The notes beneath the pieces are model-generated. The model did no database searches. It was not told where the DNA came from and saw nothing but the letters and a program-made list of their open reading frames with translations. Position numbers and translations under genes: made by a program. From NCBI RefSeq assembly GCF_004136575.1, contig NZ_NOIQ01000002.1, positions 62,001 to 126,000 on the forward strand: a stretch of 64,000 nucleotides of DNA, read 5' to 3'. The DNA comes from Rothia koreensis (GTDB lineage Bacteria > Actinomycetota > Actinomycetes > Actinomycetales > Micrococcaceae). Positions within the stretch are counted from its first letter, which is position 1, and each line of letters starts with the position of its first letter. Positions 36,285 through 46,500 of the stretch are shown here, in pieces.

Positions 36285-36869
36285 GTGAACTCCGCCGAAC
36301 CCAGAACTTCCGACGACCGGACCTTCACTGCCGGCCATCTGCCAGGCAGGCGAGCGAGCGCTTGGTTGCGCGTCTCGGTGTGGTTGGGGTTTCCCATGGC
36401 GTGCGTGGGGGCCCTGTGGATCTGTTTCGGGCGGTCTCTCTTCGGCGCGGGCGGCTCCCTGGTCCCGACGTTCCTGGTCAGCGTCGGGCCGTTGTTTCTC
36501 GTTGTCATGCTGATTGCCTCGTGGCGCATGCGCAAGGATGCACAGCGGTACGAGGCGGGAACGACGTCGCCCCTCCTCTCGGTCGTGCAGACGCTCACGT
36601 GGATCCTCGCCGGCATCTTCGGTTTCCTCATTCCCGACCGCGTGGACGGAAAGACGGTCTCCGGCCTGTCCCAGGTCTTCGGGCAGGACCTCGTGGGGCT
36701 CTCGGCCGGCTTCGGCAACACTTTCGCGATCCTGACGTTCGTCGGGGCGTTTGCGACGCTCATCATCGCCATCGGCCAGGAAAGGTTCAGTGACCGGAAG
36801 TCATCGGGTCGGCCGGCGACCGAGGACGAAATCCTGGATGCGCTGAACTACAACGACGGCCAGTACTGA
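36285..36869 (+). CDS. Hypothetical membrane protein
   Basis: The 194-residue protein has about four hydrophobic segments (near residues 28-48, 58-78, 98-116 and 140-163) and polar ends. The C-terminus (PATEDEILDALNYNDGQY) is hydrophilic. I do not recognise a family. It is divergent from the HAD gene. Confidence 0.7.
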   Translation: MNSAEPRTSDDRTFTAGHLPGRRASAWLRVSVWLGFPMACVGALWICFGRSLFGAGGSLVPTFLVSVGPLFLVVMLIASWRMRKDAQRYEAGTTSPLLSVVQTLTWILAGIFGFLIPDRVDGKTVSGLSQVFGQDLVGLSAGFGNTFAILTFVGAFATLIIAIGQERFSDRKSSGRPATEDEILDALNYNDGQY

Positions 36870-36960
36870 GGGGATGACGTCGGATGCGTGACCTTCCCGA
36901 TCCGCGCCGATCCGCCGAAAAACCTGTGGAAAACTTTGCCCCCATGCCTATACACAAAGA

Positions 36961-36981
36961 CTTGAGCGTAGTAGACTCAAG
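36961..36981 (+). promoter_or_regulatory. HAIR operator of clpB (HspR binding site)
   Basis: CTTGAGC-N7-ACTCAAG differs from the HAIR consensus by one base. It lies 51 nt before the clpB start and places clpB in the HspR regulon with dnaK. Confidence 0.9.
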
Positions 36982-37032
36982 TTAACTGCAAAAGATCGAC
37001 GCAAACTAACGTACATAGCAAAGGAGCCCATC

Positions 37033-39630
37033 TTGGACACCAAATTCACCACCAAGAGCCAAGAGGCTCTGAACGCCGCGAACATGAACGCCCAGACCGC
37101 AGGCAATCCGCAGATCGAGCCGGCACATATTCTCAAGGCGCTGCTCGATCAGCGCGAGGGCGTCGCCGTCGCGGTGCTCAAGTCTCTCGGCGTCGACATC
37201 GACTCGCTGTCCGCCGAAGCCAGCGCCCTCATCAAGAAGTTGCCTTCTTCCTCCGGGACGTCGGTTTCGCAGGCCCAGTTCTCCCGGCAGTCGCTCATGG
37301 TCATCCAGAACGCCCAGGAAGCCGGAACCAAGCTGGGGGATGACTACATTTCCACCGAGGTTCTGCTCCTCGGCCTGGCCGAGGTCGAGGACAATGACGC
37401 CGCCCGCGCGCTCGCATCCGCCGGGGCCACCGCGGATGCGGTCGAGAAGACCCTCCCGTCCGTGCGCGGCGATCAGACTGTGTCCTCCCCGGACCCGGAA
37501 GGGACGTTCCAGTCCCTCGAGAAGTACGGGACCGACCTCACCGCCGTCGCCCGGTCCGGGAAGCTCGACCCCGTGATCGGGCGCGATTCCGAAATCCGCC
37601 GCGTGGTCCAGGTCTTGTCCCGCCGGACCAAGAACAACCCGGTTCTCATCGGAGAACCCGGAGTGGGGAAGACTTCCGTCGTCGAGGGCCTTGCGCAAAG
37701 AATGGTTTCGGGCGACGTCCCGGAATCCCTGCGCGGCAAGACCCTGATCGCCCTCGACCTCGGATCCATGATCGCCGGCGCGAAGTACCGCGGCGAATTC
37801 GAGGAACGCCTCAAGGCCGTGTTGGACGAGATCAAGAAGTCCGAAGGCCAGATCGTCACCTTCATCGATGAGCTGCACACCCTCGTCGGCGCGGGGGCGA
37901 GCGAAGGCTCGATGGACGCGGGCAACATGCTCAAGCCGATGCTGGCGCGCGGCGAACTGCGGCTCATCGGCGCCACCACCCTGGACGAGTACCGCGAGAA
38001 CATCGAGAAGGACGCCGCCCTCGAGCGGCGCTTCCAGCAGGTCTACGTGGGTGAACCGACGGTCGAGGACACCGTCGGCATCCTGCGTGGACTCAAGGAG
38101 CGGTACGAGGCCCACCACAAGGTCCAGATCGCCGACTCCGCGATGGTCGCGGCGGCAGCCCTGTCCAACCGGTACATCACCGGTCGCCAGCTGCCCGACA
38201 AAGCCATCGACCTCGTCGACGAAGCCGCCTCCCGCCTGCGCATGGAAATTGACTCCGCCCCCGAGGAGATCGATGAGCTCCGTCGCGTCGTGGACCGCAT
38301 GACCATGGAAGAGCTGGCCCTCACGAATGAGAAGGACCCGGCCTCGATCGAGAGGCTCGAGGCTCTTCGCTCCGACCTCGCGGACAAGCGTGAGGAACTG
38401 GCTGCCCTGAACGCGCGGTGGGAGGCCGAGAAGGCCGGGCTCAACCGAGTGGGTGACATCAAGTCGCAGATCGACGAGATGCGCTCGCAGGCCGAAGTCG
38501 CCCAGCGGGACGGCAACCTGGCCGAGGCGTCCCGCCTTCTGTATGGGGAGATCCCAGCCAAGCAGCAGGAGCTGGATGCCGCACAGAAGGAGGAGAACGA
38601 ACAAACGACCAGGGAAACGATGGTCTCGGAGGAGGTCACCGCAGACGACATCGCCGAGGTCATCTCCAATTGGACCGGAATCCCGGCCGGGCGGATGCTT
38701 CAGGGCGAGTCCGAGAAGCTGCTGAACATGGAATCCGAACTCGGCAAGCGTCTCATCGGCCAGAAGACCGCGGTTGGCGCCGTGGCGGACGCCGTCCGCC
38801 GCTCGCGAGCCGGGGTCTCCGACCCGGACCGCCCGATCGGTTCGTTCCTGTTCCTGGGTCCGACCGGTGTGGGCAAGACCGAGCTGGCAAAATCCCTCGC
38901 CGAATTCCAGTTCGACGACGAGCATGCGCTCCTGCGCATCGACATGAGCGAGTACTCGGAGAAGCACTCCGTGTCTCGCCTGGTCGGTGCCCCTCCCGGA
39001 TATGTGGGATACGAGGAGGGCGGCCAGCTGACCGAGGCCGTGCGGCGTCGTCCCTATTCCGTGGTCCTTCTGGACGAGGTGGAAAAAGCGCACCCTGAGG
39101 TCTTCGACATCCTGCTCCAGGTGCTCGACGACGGCCGCCTGACCGACGGCCAGGGCAGGACCGTGGACTTCCGCAACGTGATCCTGATCCTGACGTCCAA
39201 CCTGGGGAGCCAGTTCCTGGTCGACCAGCAGCTGGACGACAAGGAGAAGAACGAGGCCGTGATGAACGTGGTCAACGCGTCCTTCAAACCCGAATTCCTG
39301 AACCGGTTGGACGAGATCATCATGTTCGACCCGCTCTCTACCGAGGACCTGTCCAAGATCGTGAACCTGCAGGTTCAGGCGATGGGCAAGCGCCTGGGTG
39401 ACAAGCGGCTCTCGTTGGACGTGACCCCGGCGGCGACGGAGTGGCTCGGCATGACCGGATACGACCCCGCCTATGGTGCGCGGCCGTTGCGCCGGCTGGT
39501 TCAGAGAGAGATCGGTGACCGGCTCGCCAAGGGAATCCTCTCGGGCGACATCCACGACGGCGACGTCGTCCACGTGGACGTCAACCCGGATGTGGCGGCC
39601 GACGGGCTGACCGTCACGGCGACCCGCTAG
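37033..39630 (+). CDS. clpB: Disaggregase ClpB (Hsp100)
   Basis: The 865-residue protein has the Clp N domain (1-145), first AAA+ domain with Walker A GEPGVGKT at ~207, the coiled-coil middle domain (~400-520), and the second AAA+ domain with GPTGVGKT at ~609. It dissolves protein aggregates together with DnaK. The start is TTG, with AAGGAG 6 nt upstream. Control by HspR is shown by the HAIR upstream. Confidence 0.97.
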   Translation: MDTKFTTKSQEALNAANMNAQTAGNPQIEPAHILKALLDQREGVAVAVLKSLGVDIDSLSAEASALIKKLPSSSGTSVSQAQFSRQSLMVIQNAQEAGTKLGDDYISTEVLLLGLAEVEDNDAARALASAGATADAVEKTLPSVRGDQTVSSPDPEGTFQSLEKYGTDLTAVARSGKLDPVIGRDSEIRRVVQVLSRRTKNNPVLIGEPGVGKTSVVEGLAQRMVSGDVPESLRGKTLIALDLGSMIAGAKYRGEFEERLKAVLDEIKKSEGQIVTFIDELHTLVGAGASEGSMDAGNMLKPMLARGELRLIGATTLDEYRENIEKDAALERRFQQVYVGEPTVEDTVGILRGLKERYEAHHKVQIADSAMVAAAALSNRYITGRQLPDKAIDLVDEAASRLRMEIDSAPEEIDELRRVVDRMTMEELALTNEKDPASIERLEALRSDLADKREELAALNARWEAEKAGLNRVGDIKSQIDEMRSQAEVAQRDGNLAEASRLLYGEIPAKQQELDAAQKEENEQTTRETMVSEEVTADDIAEVISNWTGIPAGRMLQGESEKLLNMESELGKRLIGQKTAVGAVADAVRRSRAGVSDPDRPIGSFLFLGPTGVGKTELAKSLAEFQFDDEHALLRIDMSEYSEKHSVSRLVGAPPGYVGYEEGGQLTEAVRRRPYSVVLLDEVEKAHPEVFDILLQVLDDGRLTDGQGRTVDFRNVILILTSNLGSQFLVDQQLDDKEKNEAVMNVVNASFKPEFLNRLDEIIMFDPLSTEDLSKIVNLQVQAMGKRLGDKRLSLDVTPAATEWLGMTGYDPAYGARPLRRLVQREIGDRLAKGILSGDIHDGDVVHVDVNPDVAADGLTVTATR

Positions 39631-39638
39631 GAATCGGC

Positions 39639-40631
39639 ATGGAGGACAGCTCATCGGGGGCCGGCGCGGCGCTCGGGCCGGAACCTGTGCAGGGAACCGG
39701 CCCCGGGGCCGGCGTCGGACTCGGCGATGCGCACCAGGCCGCGCTGAGGTCCATCGCGAGGGTCGTGGACGAAACCGCGACGCCGACACCACCTAATGAG
39801 GCACGGCGAGGAATCGCGGGACTGTTGCGCCGGGGACCCGCGCTGGTCGTCACCGGTGCGGGTGTGTCCACGGGATCCGGAATTCCGGACTATCGGGGGC
39901 CGCAAGGTTCATTGCGCCGTCATCGGCCGATGACCTATCAGGAGTTCCGGAACGATCGAGAGGCCTCGCACCGTTACTGGGCACGCTCCTTCGTCGGCTG
40001 GCGACTCATGAACCGCGCAGCGCCGAACGTGGTCCACTATGCGCTGGCCGAGCTCGAGCAAGAGGGGATGGTGGGCGGCGTCGTGACGCAGAATGTCGAC
40101 GGTCTCCATGCCCGGGCAGGGAGCCGGAACCTGGTGGCCCTGCACGGGGACCTCAGCTCGGTGGCCTGCCTCGTGTGCGGCTACGTCGAAGACCGGAACT
40201 CTTTCGACCGACGTCTCCGGGATGCGAATCCTGGTTACCTGGAGTCGGTCAGTCTGGACCCGAGCCTGGTCAATCCGGACGGGGACGTCGAGCTCTCCTC
40301 GGAGTGGGTCGATCGATTTCGAATGGTCGGTTGCTTCGTGTGCGGGTCGACCCTTCTCAAGCCCGACGTCGTGTACTTCGGGGAGCCGGTGCCCGTCGAC
40401 CGCAAGGAGCGGGCGCGTTCGATGCTCGAGGACTGCTCCTCGGTACTCGTGGCAGGGTCCTCGTTGGCTGTCATGAGCGGTCTGAGGATCATCCTCGACG
40501 GGTTGCGGCAGGGGAAGCCGCTCGCCGTCGTCAATGGGGGACCGGGACGGGCCGATACACGTGCCACGTATCTCTGGAGGAGCGAGGTGGAACCGGCATT
40601 TCTCCAGCTCCTCGACGAACTGGATGTGTAG
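39639..40631 (+). CDS. NAD-dependent protein deacylase (sirtuin)
   Basis: The 330-residue Sir2-family protein has GAGVSTGSGIPDYRGPQG at residues 73-90, TQNVDGLH and the catalytic His in ALHGDLSS, and two zinc-binding pairs CLVC and CFVC. It removes acyl groups from lysines using NAD. The ~60-residue N-terminal extension is low-complexity. The gene starts 8 nt after clpB and so is probably cotranscribed with it. Confidence 0.92.
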   Translation: MEDSSSGAGAALGPEPVQGTGPGAGVGLGDAHQAALRSIARVVDETATPTPPNEARRGIAGLLRRGPALVVTGAGVSTGSGIPDYRGPQGSLRRHRPMTYQEFRNDREASHRYWARSFVGWRLMNRAAPNVVHYALAELEQEGMVGGVVTQNVDGLHARAGSRNLVALHGDLSSVACLVCGYVEDRNSFDRRLRDANPGYLESVSLDPSLVNPDGDVELSSEWVDRFRMVGCFVCGSTLLKPDVVYFGEPVPVDRKERARSMLEDCSSVLVAGSSLAVMSGLRIILDGLRQGKPLAVVNGGPGRADTRATYLWRSEVEPAFLQLLDELDV

Positions 40632-40805
40632 GCGGCTTTCTTCGAGGGCTGAACCGTATCCCCGTGTCACGTACGTTCCTCGGTGGGCATACTACTTCCA
40701 AACCATGTACCCTTAATTCACGGAAGATTGACGGACATTCCGGGGTCGTACTGTGTGCCCATCACAGTGCCGCCAACGGAGCGAGCGATTAAAGGGGGTC
40801 ACGCC

Positions 40806-41009
40806 ATGGGGCGCGGCCGTCAGAAGGCTAAGGCAACGAGGCAGGCGCGGGAGATCAAATACTTCAGCCCGCAAACCGATTATTCGGCGCTCGAACGAGA
40901 ACTCAGTGCGGCGAAGGGTCGGCGAGCCGAACGAGACGACGTCCACCCTGAAGAGGACGAGTACTCGGACTACGCGGACGAGTACGACGATCCCACGGGG
41001 GAGCGATAA
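40806..41009 (+). CDS. DUF3073 protein
   Basis: The 67-residue protein begins MGRGRQKAKATRQAREIKYF, the defining sequence of DUF3073, and ends with a very acidic tail (DEYSDYADEYDD). The family is small, actinobacterial and of unknown role. AAAGGGGG lies before the ATG at 40806. A strong terminator follows. Confidence 0.9.
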   Translation: MGRGRQKAKATRQAREIKYFSPQTDYSALERELSAAKGRRAERDDVHPEEDEYSDYADEYDDPTGER

Positions 41010-41044
41010 GGCCGCTCGGCAGTCACACCTGCCGTCTCGACGTC

Positions 41045-41082
41045 AGAAGCGCACCGGTTGATGGATCAACCGGTGCGCTTCT
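41045..41082. terminator. 18-bp perfect hairpin after the DUF3073 gene
   Basis: Arms 41045-41062 and 41065-41082 pair perfectly around a 2-nt centre, so the effective loop is 4-6 nt. It follows the DUF3073 stop by ~35 nt. Confidence 0.75.
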
Positions 41083-41330
41083 GTCTGTGCGCGAGGTGAC
41101 CGAGGATGATCACGCGTGCGTGGGCGCCCTTGAGCGGTTCTGCCTTGTGCGTGGGTCCTGCCCCTGTGCTTGCTCCTGCGCCCCCTGTGCTGGGGCTTGC
41201 CACCTGCGTGGCGGTTACCCGATTGAGCGGCGGTTGGCGTTGTTAGGTGGCGGTGTAGACGCCACCTATTGGGGGAAAGCGCCCCGGAATCGGGCAACCG
41301 CCTCCCTACCGGGGGTCTGACGGCCGTAGA

Positions 41331-41600
41331 ATCGGCCCGTTCTTGCGGGTAACCGCCACTGGATCGGGTAATCGCCACCCAATGGGGTGTCAGGCGCCCT
41401 CGAGATCGGCCCGTTCTTGCGGGTAACCGCCACTGGATCGGGCAATCGCCACCCAACGGGCCGGTGGGTATCTGCGGAATCGACTCAGTCATGCCGGCAA
41501 CCGCCACTGAATCGGGCAACCGCCACCCAACGGGCCGGTGGGTATCTGCGGAATCGACTCAGTCGCGCCGGCAACCGCCACTGGACCGGGTAACCGTCTC
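41331..41600. repeat. Tandem repeat of 73-74 bp, about 3.5 copies
   Basis: The string AACCGCCACTG recurs at 41352, 41425, 41499 and 41573 (periods 73, 74, 74). Flanks are also shared: CGGCCCGTTCTTGCGGG precedes the first two, and GGTATCTGCGGAATCGACTC the last two. A core ATCGGGYAAYCGCC appears in each unit and, inverted, at 41212-41226. No coding role is evident. Confidence 0.85.
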
Positions 41601-41717
41601 CGAACCGGACAACCCCACCCCGGAATCGGGCACACGGCAGACGCACCCTCGCCTATAGGTCCGGGGCGCTCCTGGGTGAGGGGGCCACTCCGGGGGCGCC
41701 TCTGCGAGAGGGGCCGC

Positions 41718-42869
41718 TCAGGCGTAGGAACCCACCATGCGCACGGCGCCGCCGTCGACACCCTTGGCGCCCTGGACGTAGTCGGGGTCCTGGTCGGCGG
41801 GCGCATCGGCCCGAGCCACGGTGCCCAGAACCCATGCGTTCGAGCCACGGTCGTTGAGATGGCGCACCGCGGCGTCGGCAACGGAAGGATCGACGATCGC
41901 GACCATGCCGACCCCCAGGTTCAGGGTGCGTTCCAAATCCGGTTCCGGGACCTTGCCCAGTTCACCGATCACGCGGAAGATCGCCGGGATCTCCCAGGAC
42001 GAACGGTCGATCCGGGCCTCGAGACCCCGCGGGAGGACGCGGGCGAGGTTCGCGGCCAGGCCTCCGCCGGTGACATGGGAGAACCCACGGACACCGTGAC
42101 CTTGGGCGCCGTCGTCGCCGAGGACCGGGAACGTCCGGGCGAGGTCGAGGACGTCGGCCGCGTAGACGCGGGTCGGCTCCAGGAGCTCCTCGCCGAGCGT
42201 GCGCCCGAATTCCGAGACCTCACGGTCCAAGGACCAACCCGCCATGTTGATCACCTTGCGGACCAGGGAATAGCCGTTCGAGTGGATCCCGGAGGACGCC
42301 ATGCCGATCACCACGTCGCCTTCGCGGACACGCTCCGGCCCCAGCAACTGGTCGGCCTCCACGATGCCGGTTGCGGCACCCGCGACGTCGTACTCGTGCT
42401 CGCCCAGCAATCCCGGGTGCTCGGCCGTTTCGCCGCCGACCAGGGCGGTCCCGGCTGCGGAGCAGGCCGAGGCGATGCCGCGGACGATGTCCGCGATCCG
42501 TTCGGGAACCACGCGACCGCATGCGATGTAGTCGGTCATGTAGAGGGGTTCGGCGCCCACGACGACGATGTCGTCCACGACCATGCCCACCAGGTCGTAT
42601 CCGATGGTGTCGTGCACGTCCAGGGCCTGGGCGATGGCCACCTTCGTTCCCACGCCGTCCGTCGAGGTCGCGAGGTACGGCTTCGAATAAGCCGTCAGTG
42701 CCGAGACGTCGAAGAGTCCGGCGAACCCGCCCACACCGCCCACGACACCCTGCTTGTGCGTCTCACGGACGGCCTCCTTCATGAGCTCGACGGCGCGATC
42801 GCCTGCCTCGACGTCGACGCCGGCACTCGCGTACGTCAGGCCCGCAGTGGTCTGGTGGGGTTGAGCCAT
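41718..42869 (-). CDS. purM: Phosphoribosylformylglycinamidine cyclo-ligase
   Basis: The 383-residue AIR synthase has TSTDGVGTKVAIA, the ATP-binding GGETAEHPGLL, IGMASSGIHSNGYSLVRKV and FSHVTGGGLAANLARVLP. It closes the imidazole ring in step 5 of purine synthesis. It lies 30 nt behind purF and is probably cotranscribed with it. Confidence 0.97.
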   Translation of the reverse strand: MAQPHQTTAGLTYASAGVDVEAGDRAVELMKEAVRETHKQGVVGGVGGFAGLFDVSALTAYSKPYLATSTDGVGTKVAIAQALDVHDTIGYDLVGMVVDDIVVVGAEPLYMTDYIACGRVVPERIADIVRGIASACSAAGTALVGGETAEHPGLLGEHEYDVAGAATGIVEADQLLGPERVREGDVVIGMASSGIHSNGYSLVRKVINMAGWSLDREVSEFGRTLGEELLEPTRVYAADVLDLARTFPVLGDDGAQGHGVRGFSHVTGGGLAANLARVLPRGLEARIDRSSWEIPAIFRVIGELGKVPEPDLERTLNLGVGMVAIVDPSVADAAVRHLNDRGSNAWVLGTVARADAPADQDPDYVQGAKGVDGGAVRMVGSYA

Positions 42870-42899
42870 CTCTGGTCCTTCTGGATCGGTGGTGTGCTG

Positions 42900-44546
42900 T
42901 TACTTGGTCCGGGACCCGCGGTCCTGCGGCAGAACCAGGGATTCCAGATCCGAATCCGGCCCGGGCTCGCACGAAGAGTTCTTCGCCGTCGTCGCCTCGG
43001 TCCGGGAATCGGAGGAGGAGCTCTTCGGTGCCGACGACGCCCTCGAAGCCCGGTTCGGGCGGGAGGTCGCCGCGGAGGAGGAGCGATGGACGTCGAAGAG
43101 GTTCTTGCCGAGACGATCGGCATCCGGAAGATCGATGGGGTACTTTCCGGTGAAACAAGCCGTGCAGAGGCGTTCCCGGGGCTGCTCGGTCGCCTCGATC
43201 ATGCCGTCCTCGGAAATGTATCCGAGAGAATCGGCACCGAGGGACTGTCCGATTTCCTCGATCGACATCCCGTTCGCAATCAGCTCCGCGCGCGAAGCGA
43301 AATCGATGCCGTAGAAGCAGGGCCACTTGACCGGCGGGGACGAGATCCTCACATGGACTTCGGCGGCGCCGGCCTCCCTCAGCATCCGCACCAGTGCCCT
43401 CTGGGTGTTGCCCCGGACAATCGAATCGTCCACGACCACCAGTCTCTTGCCCTCAACCACGGTGCGCAGAGGATTCAGCTTGAGTTTGATGCCCATCTGG
43501 CGCATGGTCTGGGTCGGCTGAATGAACGTGCGACCGACATAGGAATTCTTGACAAGCCCGTTTCCGTACGGAATACCGGATTCTTCCGCGTAGCCGATGG
43601 CCGCAGGGACCCCGGACTCGGGAGTTGGCATGACCAGATCGGCGTCGACCGCGTGCTCGCGGGCCAGTTGCCGTCCCATCTCGACCCGAGACTCGTAGAC
43701 GGCTCGGCCGTTGATCACAGCGTCAGGACGGGAGAGATACACGTGTTCGAAAACGCACCCGGCCGGAGTCGGTTCAGCGAAGCAGCGAGAACGTACGCCG
43801 TCCTCGTCGATCGCGATGAATTCACCGGGCTCGACGTCGCGGACGTAGGTCGCTCCCACGATATCGAGGGCTGCCGATTCCGAAGCGACGACCCAGCCCC
43901 TGTCCAACCTTCCGAGGACCAGCGGGCGGACACCGTAAGCATCGCGGGCCGCGTAGAGCGTGTTCTCGTCGATCAGGGTCAGGCAGAAAGCGCCCTGGAG
44001 CGTCGGAAGCAGGTCCATGGCCGCTTCCTCGAGGGAATCATGAGGATGCTCGGCCAACAGAGCGGTGACCAGAGCCGTGTCGGTGGTGTTCCCCTGGGCG
44101 ACTTCACCGGCCGACGGGAACCCGGACTTGTCGATCAGCCGGTCGTAAAGATCCGCCGAGTTGGTCAGGTTGCCGTTGTGGGCGAGTGAGACCGTGCCGT
44201 GCGGCGTCGATCCCAAGGTCGGTTGGGCATTCGACCAGGTGGTCGCTCCCGTGGTCGCATAGCGGCAGTGGCCGATCGCCATGTGACCGCCCAAGGTCCC
44301 CAAAATGGTTTCGTCGAAGACCTGGGACACCAGGCCCATGTCCTTGTACACCGAGATGCGCTCGCCGTTGCTGGTCGCGATCCCGGCCGATTCCTGGCCA
44401 CGATGCTGCAGGGCATAGAGACCGAAATAGGTGAGGGTCGCGACGTCCTCGCCCGGGGCCCATACCCCGAAGACGCCGCATTCGTCCTGGGGTGCTCTCT
44501 CTCCGGGGTCGATATCGTGTGTGAGTTTACCGTCGGGTCGAACCAC
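42900..44546 (-). CDS. purF: Amidophosphoribosyltransferase
   Basis: The 548-residue enzyme carries out the first committed step of purine synthesis. A 22-residue propeptide precedes the catalytic Cys23 (CGVFGVWA). The glutaminase domain has GHCRYATTG and AHNGNLTN; the PRTase domain has VVVDDSIVRGNT. Iron-sulfur ligands are suggested by LCTACFTGKYP. The last ~60 residues form a Ser/Ala/Arg-rich tail (SSSAATSRPNRASRASSAPK) not needed for catalysis. Start is GTG with AGGAAG upstream. Confidence 0.96.
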   Translation of the reverse strand: MVRPDGKLTHDIDPGERAPQDECGVFGVWAPGEDVATLTYFGLYALQHRGQESAGIATSNGERISVYKDMGLVSQVFDETILGTLGGHMAIGHCRYATTGATTWSNAQPTLGSTPHGTVSLAHNGNLTNSADLYDRLIDKSGFPSAGEVAQGNTTDTALVTALLAEHPHDSLEEAAMDLLPTLQGAFCLTLIDENTLYAARDAYGVRPLVLGRLDRGWVVASESAALDIVGATYVRDVEPGEFIAIDEDGVRSRCFAEPTPAGCVFEHVYLSRPDAVINGRAVYESRVEMGRQLAREHAVDADLVMPTPESGVPAAIGYAEESGIPYGNGLVKNSYVGRTFIQPTQTMRQMGIKLKLNPLRTVVEGKRLVVVDDSIVRGNTQRALVRMLREAGAAEVHVRISSPPVKWPCFYGIDFASRAELIANGMSIEEIGQSLGADSLGYISEDGMIEATEQPRERLCTACFTGKYPIDLPDADRLGKNLFDVHRSSSAATSRPNRASRASSAPKSSSSDSRTEATTAKNSSCEPGPDSDLESLVLPQDRGSRTK

Positions 44547-44656
44547 GAAAGCTACTTCCTGAATGTGCGGTCTGGAGGATCGTGCCGTTGCCGCCGGTGC
44601 GGAACAACGGGGACGAAAGCAAGTCTATCCGGAACTGCCCAGTCCGCGGAGGCCGA

Positions 44657-45058
44657 CTATTTTTCGACGTCATCATCCACGCGGACCGCGCGAAATCGCG
44701 TGGCCTGTTTGCGAGAAATGCGGTCCGCGACCAGGCCGACGAGGGCACCGAGGACGGCGCCGGCGGTTCCGAAGATCACCGCCATCATCCCGAAGATGGC
44801 GCCGGGGGTGTATTTCTGGTCGCCCGGGCCGAGAACGGTCGAGAGGACAGCGACGATGAGTCCGATGACGAGGCCTGTCACCAGGAACGCGATGACCGAC
44901 GGCGCCCGGCGCACGACGACCTCGCGCTCAGCAGGCCCGCGGTTGGTCGAGCGACCTTCTGCGGGACCGTGCTCAGGCTCGTGACGCTCTGGATCGGGGG
45001 ACGTCGCGTGGCCCTCGGACTCGTTGGGATCGCCGGGCGAAGTAGGGGGTTCGGTCAT
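44657..45058 (-). CDS. Small membrane protein, unknown function
   Basis: The 133-residue protein has a ~50-residue charged Pro/Glu-rich N-terminus, two transmembrane helices (SVIAFLVTGLVIGLIVAVLS and AIFGMMAVIFGTAGAVLGAL) and a short basic-acidic tail. Similar proteins lie next to purF in related actinobacteria, as far as I recall; no function is known. Start ATG at 45058 has a TAACCT box 6 nt upstream. Confidence 0.75.
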   Translation of the reverse strand: MTEPPTSPGDPNESEGHATSPDPERHEPEHGPAEGRSTNRGPAEREVVVRRAPSVIAFLVTGLVIGLIVAVLSTVLGPGDQKYTPGAIFGMMAVIFGTAGAVLGALVGLVADRISRKQATRFRAVRVDDDVEK

Positions 45059-45064
45059 GGTTCC

Positions 45065-45070
45065 AGGTTA
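45065..45070 (-). promoter_or_regulatory. -10 box of a probable leaderless promoter
   Basis: On the minus strand TAACCT overlaps the stop codon of the SCP_3 gene and is followed by 6 nt and the ATG at 45058. Confidence 0.5.
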
Positions 45071-45466
45071 CCTGTTCTGGGCGGTGCGCTTCATCGACGT
45101 CCGTGTTGCAAAGAGCGGGAGGAGCACCGACAGGTCGCTTCGATTGCCGGATGCATCCACCGACCCGCTCGCTCGCGCTTCCTCCCACGTCAAGCGCCCT
45201 GTGGCGAGTCCGAGCCAGGTCGCGGCCGTCGTCTCGACCACGTTGGGCGGGGTGCCGCGAGTGTGTCGCGGGCCCTCGATCGCCTGTGTCACGCCGAACG
45301 GCGGAACCCGGACTTCGACGGAATTTCCGGGGGCACGATGCGCGAGTTCCTCGAGGGCATAGCGGACCGCGGTTGCCGTGGTCTTGCGGCCTGCGGCGTC
45401 CGGATCTGCCTCCCAGGACCGGAGAGCTGCGAGGCCGACGTCGTCCGAAATCTTGCGTCGTGCCAC
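45068..45466 (-). CDS. Sterol-carrier-like protein (SCP_3 family)
   Basis: The 132-residue protein matches the bacterial SCP ortholog family, seen in the [22 protein letters not shown] helix and the motif [22 protein letters not shown]. Such proteins are thought to bind small hydrophobic ligands. The GTG start has GAGGAGG upstream, located inside the end of the asparaginase gene, so the two are coupled. Confidence 0.85.
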   Translation of the reverse strand: MARRKISDDVGLAALRSWEADPDAAGRKTTATAVRYALEELAHRAPGNSVEVRVPPFGVTQAIEGPRHTRGTPPNVVETTAATWLGLATGRLTWEEARASGSVDASGNRSDLSVLLPLFATRTSMKRTAQNR

Positions 45467-45467
45467 G

Positions 45468-46472
45468 TCAGGCCTCCTCGAACGCGGATCCCAGCCGTAC
45501 GCCGCCCACCGTGCGCCCTCCGCCCGTGATCGGAAGGGTCACGCGCGGCAAGAGCGAGACGACGTCGTCGTGGGGCACGTATCCGTTTCTGTCCAGAAGG
45601 GTCAGGGCCACCAGGGTTGCGGCCCTGAAAGAGCCGTCCAAGCACTTGACCGCTACCGCGGCTCCGTCGCGGGTCCCCACGCTCAGCACGCCCTCGGCGC
45701 CGAATTTGGCGACGACGTCGAGCTCCTCCATGACCACGGTGTTCGGCTTGCCGTGGTTCTGCACCATCTCGGGGTAGTCGGCCATCGCGGTGGCCACCGT
45801 CGCGACCCTCGCGTCGGCGTGGATGTTGCGAATGCCCGCACCCAACGTCCCGTAGGCCGTGGCCAACCCGTTGAGGCTGATGGTCGGTACGGGGGCCCCG
45901 CACCCGTCGACGCCGACCAGACCCACGGGCTCGCCCGCGAGCTCTTCGACGATTTCCATGACCAGTCGTTGAACGGGATGGTCAGGCTCCAGATAGGTCG
46001 CCGTGTCCCATCCGTTCTCCGCGCTCGCGGAGAGGAAGGCTGCGTGCTTCCCGGAGCAGTTGAAAGCAATCCGCTGTTTGCCTTTGTCGTTCGTCAGCAG
46101 ATAGGAATGCGCCCGTTCGTCCTTGGGGTAGGCCTCCGGGCACTGGAGATCGGCGGGGGAGAGTCCCGCTGCGTCCAGGACGTTCGCGACCACTTGCATC
46201 TGTTCGAAGGAGCCCTCGTGGGACCCGGCAGCGATGGCCACCTCGGCACCGCGCAGGGGAGCCCCGGCCTTGAGGGATGCGATCGCTTGGAACGGTTTGA
46301 GGGTCGAACGAGGGAAGATCGGGGCCGTCGTGTCGCCGAGGGAGTCGACGACGTCACCCTCGGGCGAAACGACCGCCGCGGCCCCGATGTGGCGCGACTC
46401 GACGAAACCGCTCCGTTCGATGACCGCCAACTCGACCGCGTTTTCCCAGCTGAAAGTCTGCATACGGGACAT
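45468..46472 (-). CDS. L-asparaginase II family protein
   Basis: The 334-residue protein matches the AnsA-II/PF06089 family, of Rhizobium-type asparaginases: [53 protein letters not shown] and [14 protein letters not shown]. It hydrolyses asparagine to aspartate and ammonia. The start is taken at 46472; an ATG 9 nt further in is possible. It sits 28 nt after the efflux gene. Confidence 0.9.
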   Translation of the reverse strand: MSRMQTFSWENAVELAVIERSGFVESRHIGAAAVVSPEGDVVDSLGDTTAPIFPRSTLKPFQAIASLKAGAPLRGAEVAIAAGSHEGSFEQMQVVANVLDAAGLSPADLQCPEAYPKDERAHSYLLTNDKGKQRIAFNCSGKHAAFLSASAENGWDTATYLEPDHPVQRLVMEIVEELAGEPVGLVGVDGCGAPVPTISLNGLATAYGTLGAGIRNIHADARVATVATAMADYPEMVQNHGKPNTVVMEELDVVAKFGAEGVLSVGTRDGAAVAVKCLDGSFRAATLVALTLLDRNGYVPHDDVVSLLPRVTLPITGGGRTVGGVRLGSAFEEA

Positions 46473-46500
46473 TGTTCCACGGTCGTGGGTGGCTCGTGGA

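Larger units (their letters stand above)
41010..41717. other. Non-coding stretch with terminator and tandem repeats
   Basis: No convincing gene lies in these ~700 nt. They hold the terminator at 41045-41082 and a patch of degenerate direct and inverted repeats at 41211-41640. Short frames across the repeats encode repeated nonsense (Arg/Asn/Pro-rich) and have no ribosome sites. Confidence 0.8.

Noticed and set aside
37006-39792. Open frame of over 900 codons antisense to clpB
   Set aside because: It mirrors the codon structure of clpB in a GC-rich genome, has no ribosome site and matches no family.
41331-41600. CRISPR array
   Set aside because: The repeated unit is continuous over 73-74 bp with partly shared flanks instead of short repeats with unique spacers, and there are no cas genes in the window.
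41538-44189. Open frame of ~880 codons antisense to purM and purF
   Set aside because: Both purine genes are unambiguous on the minus strand.
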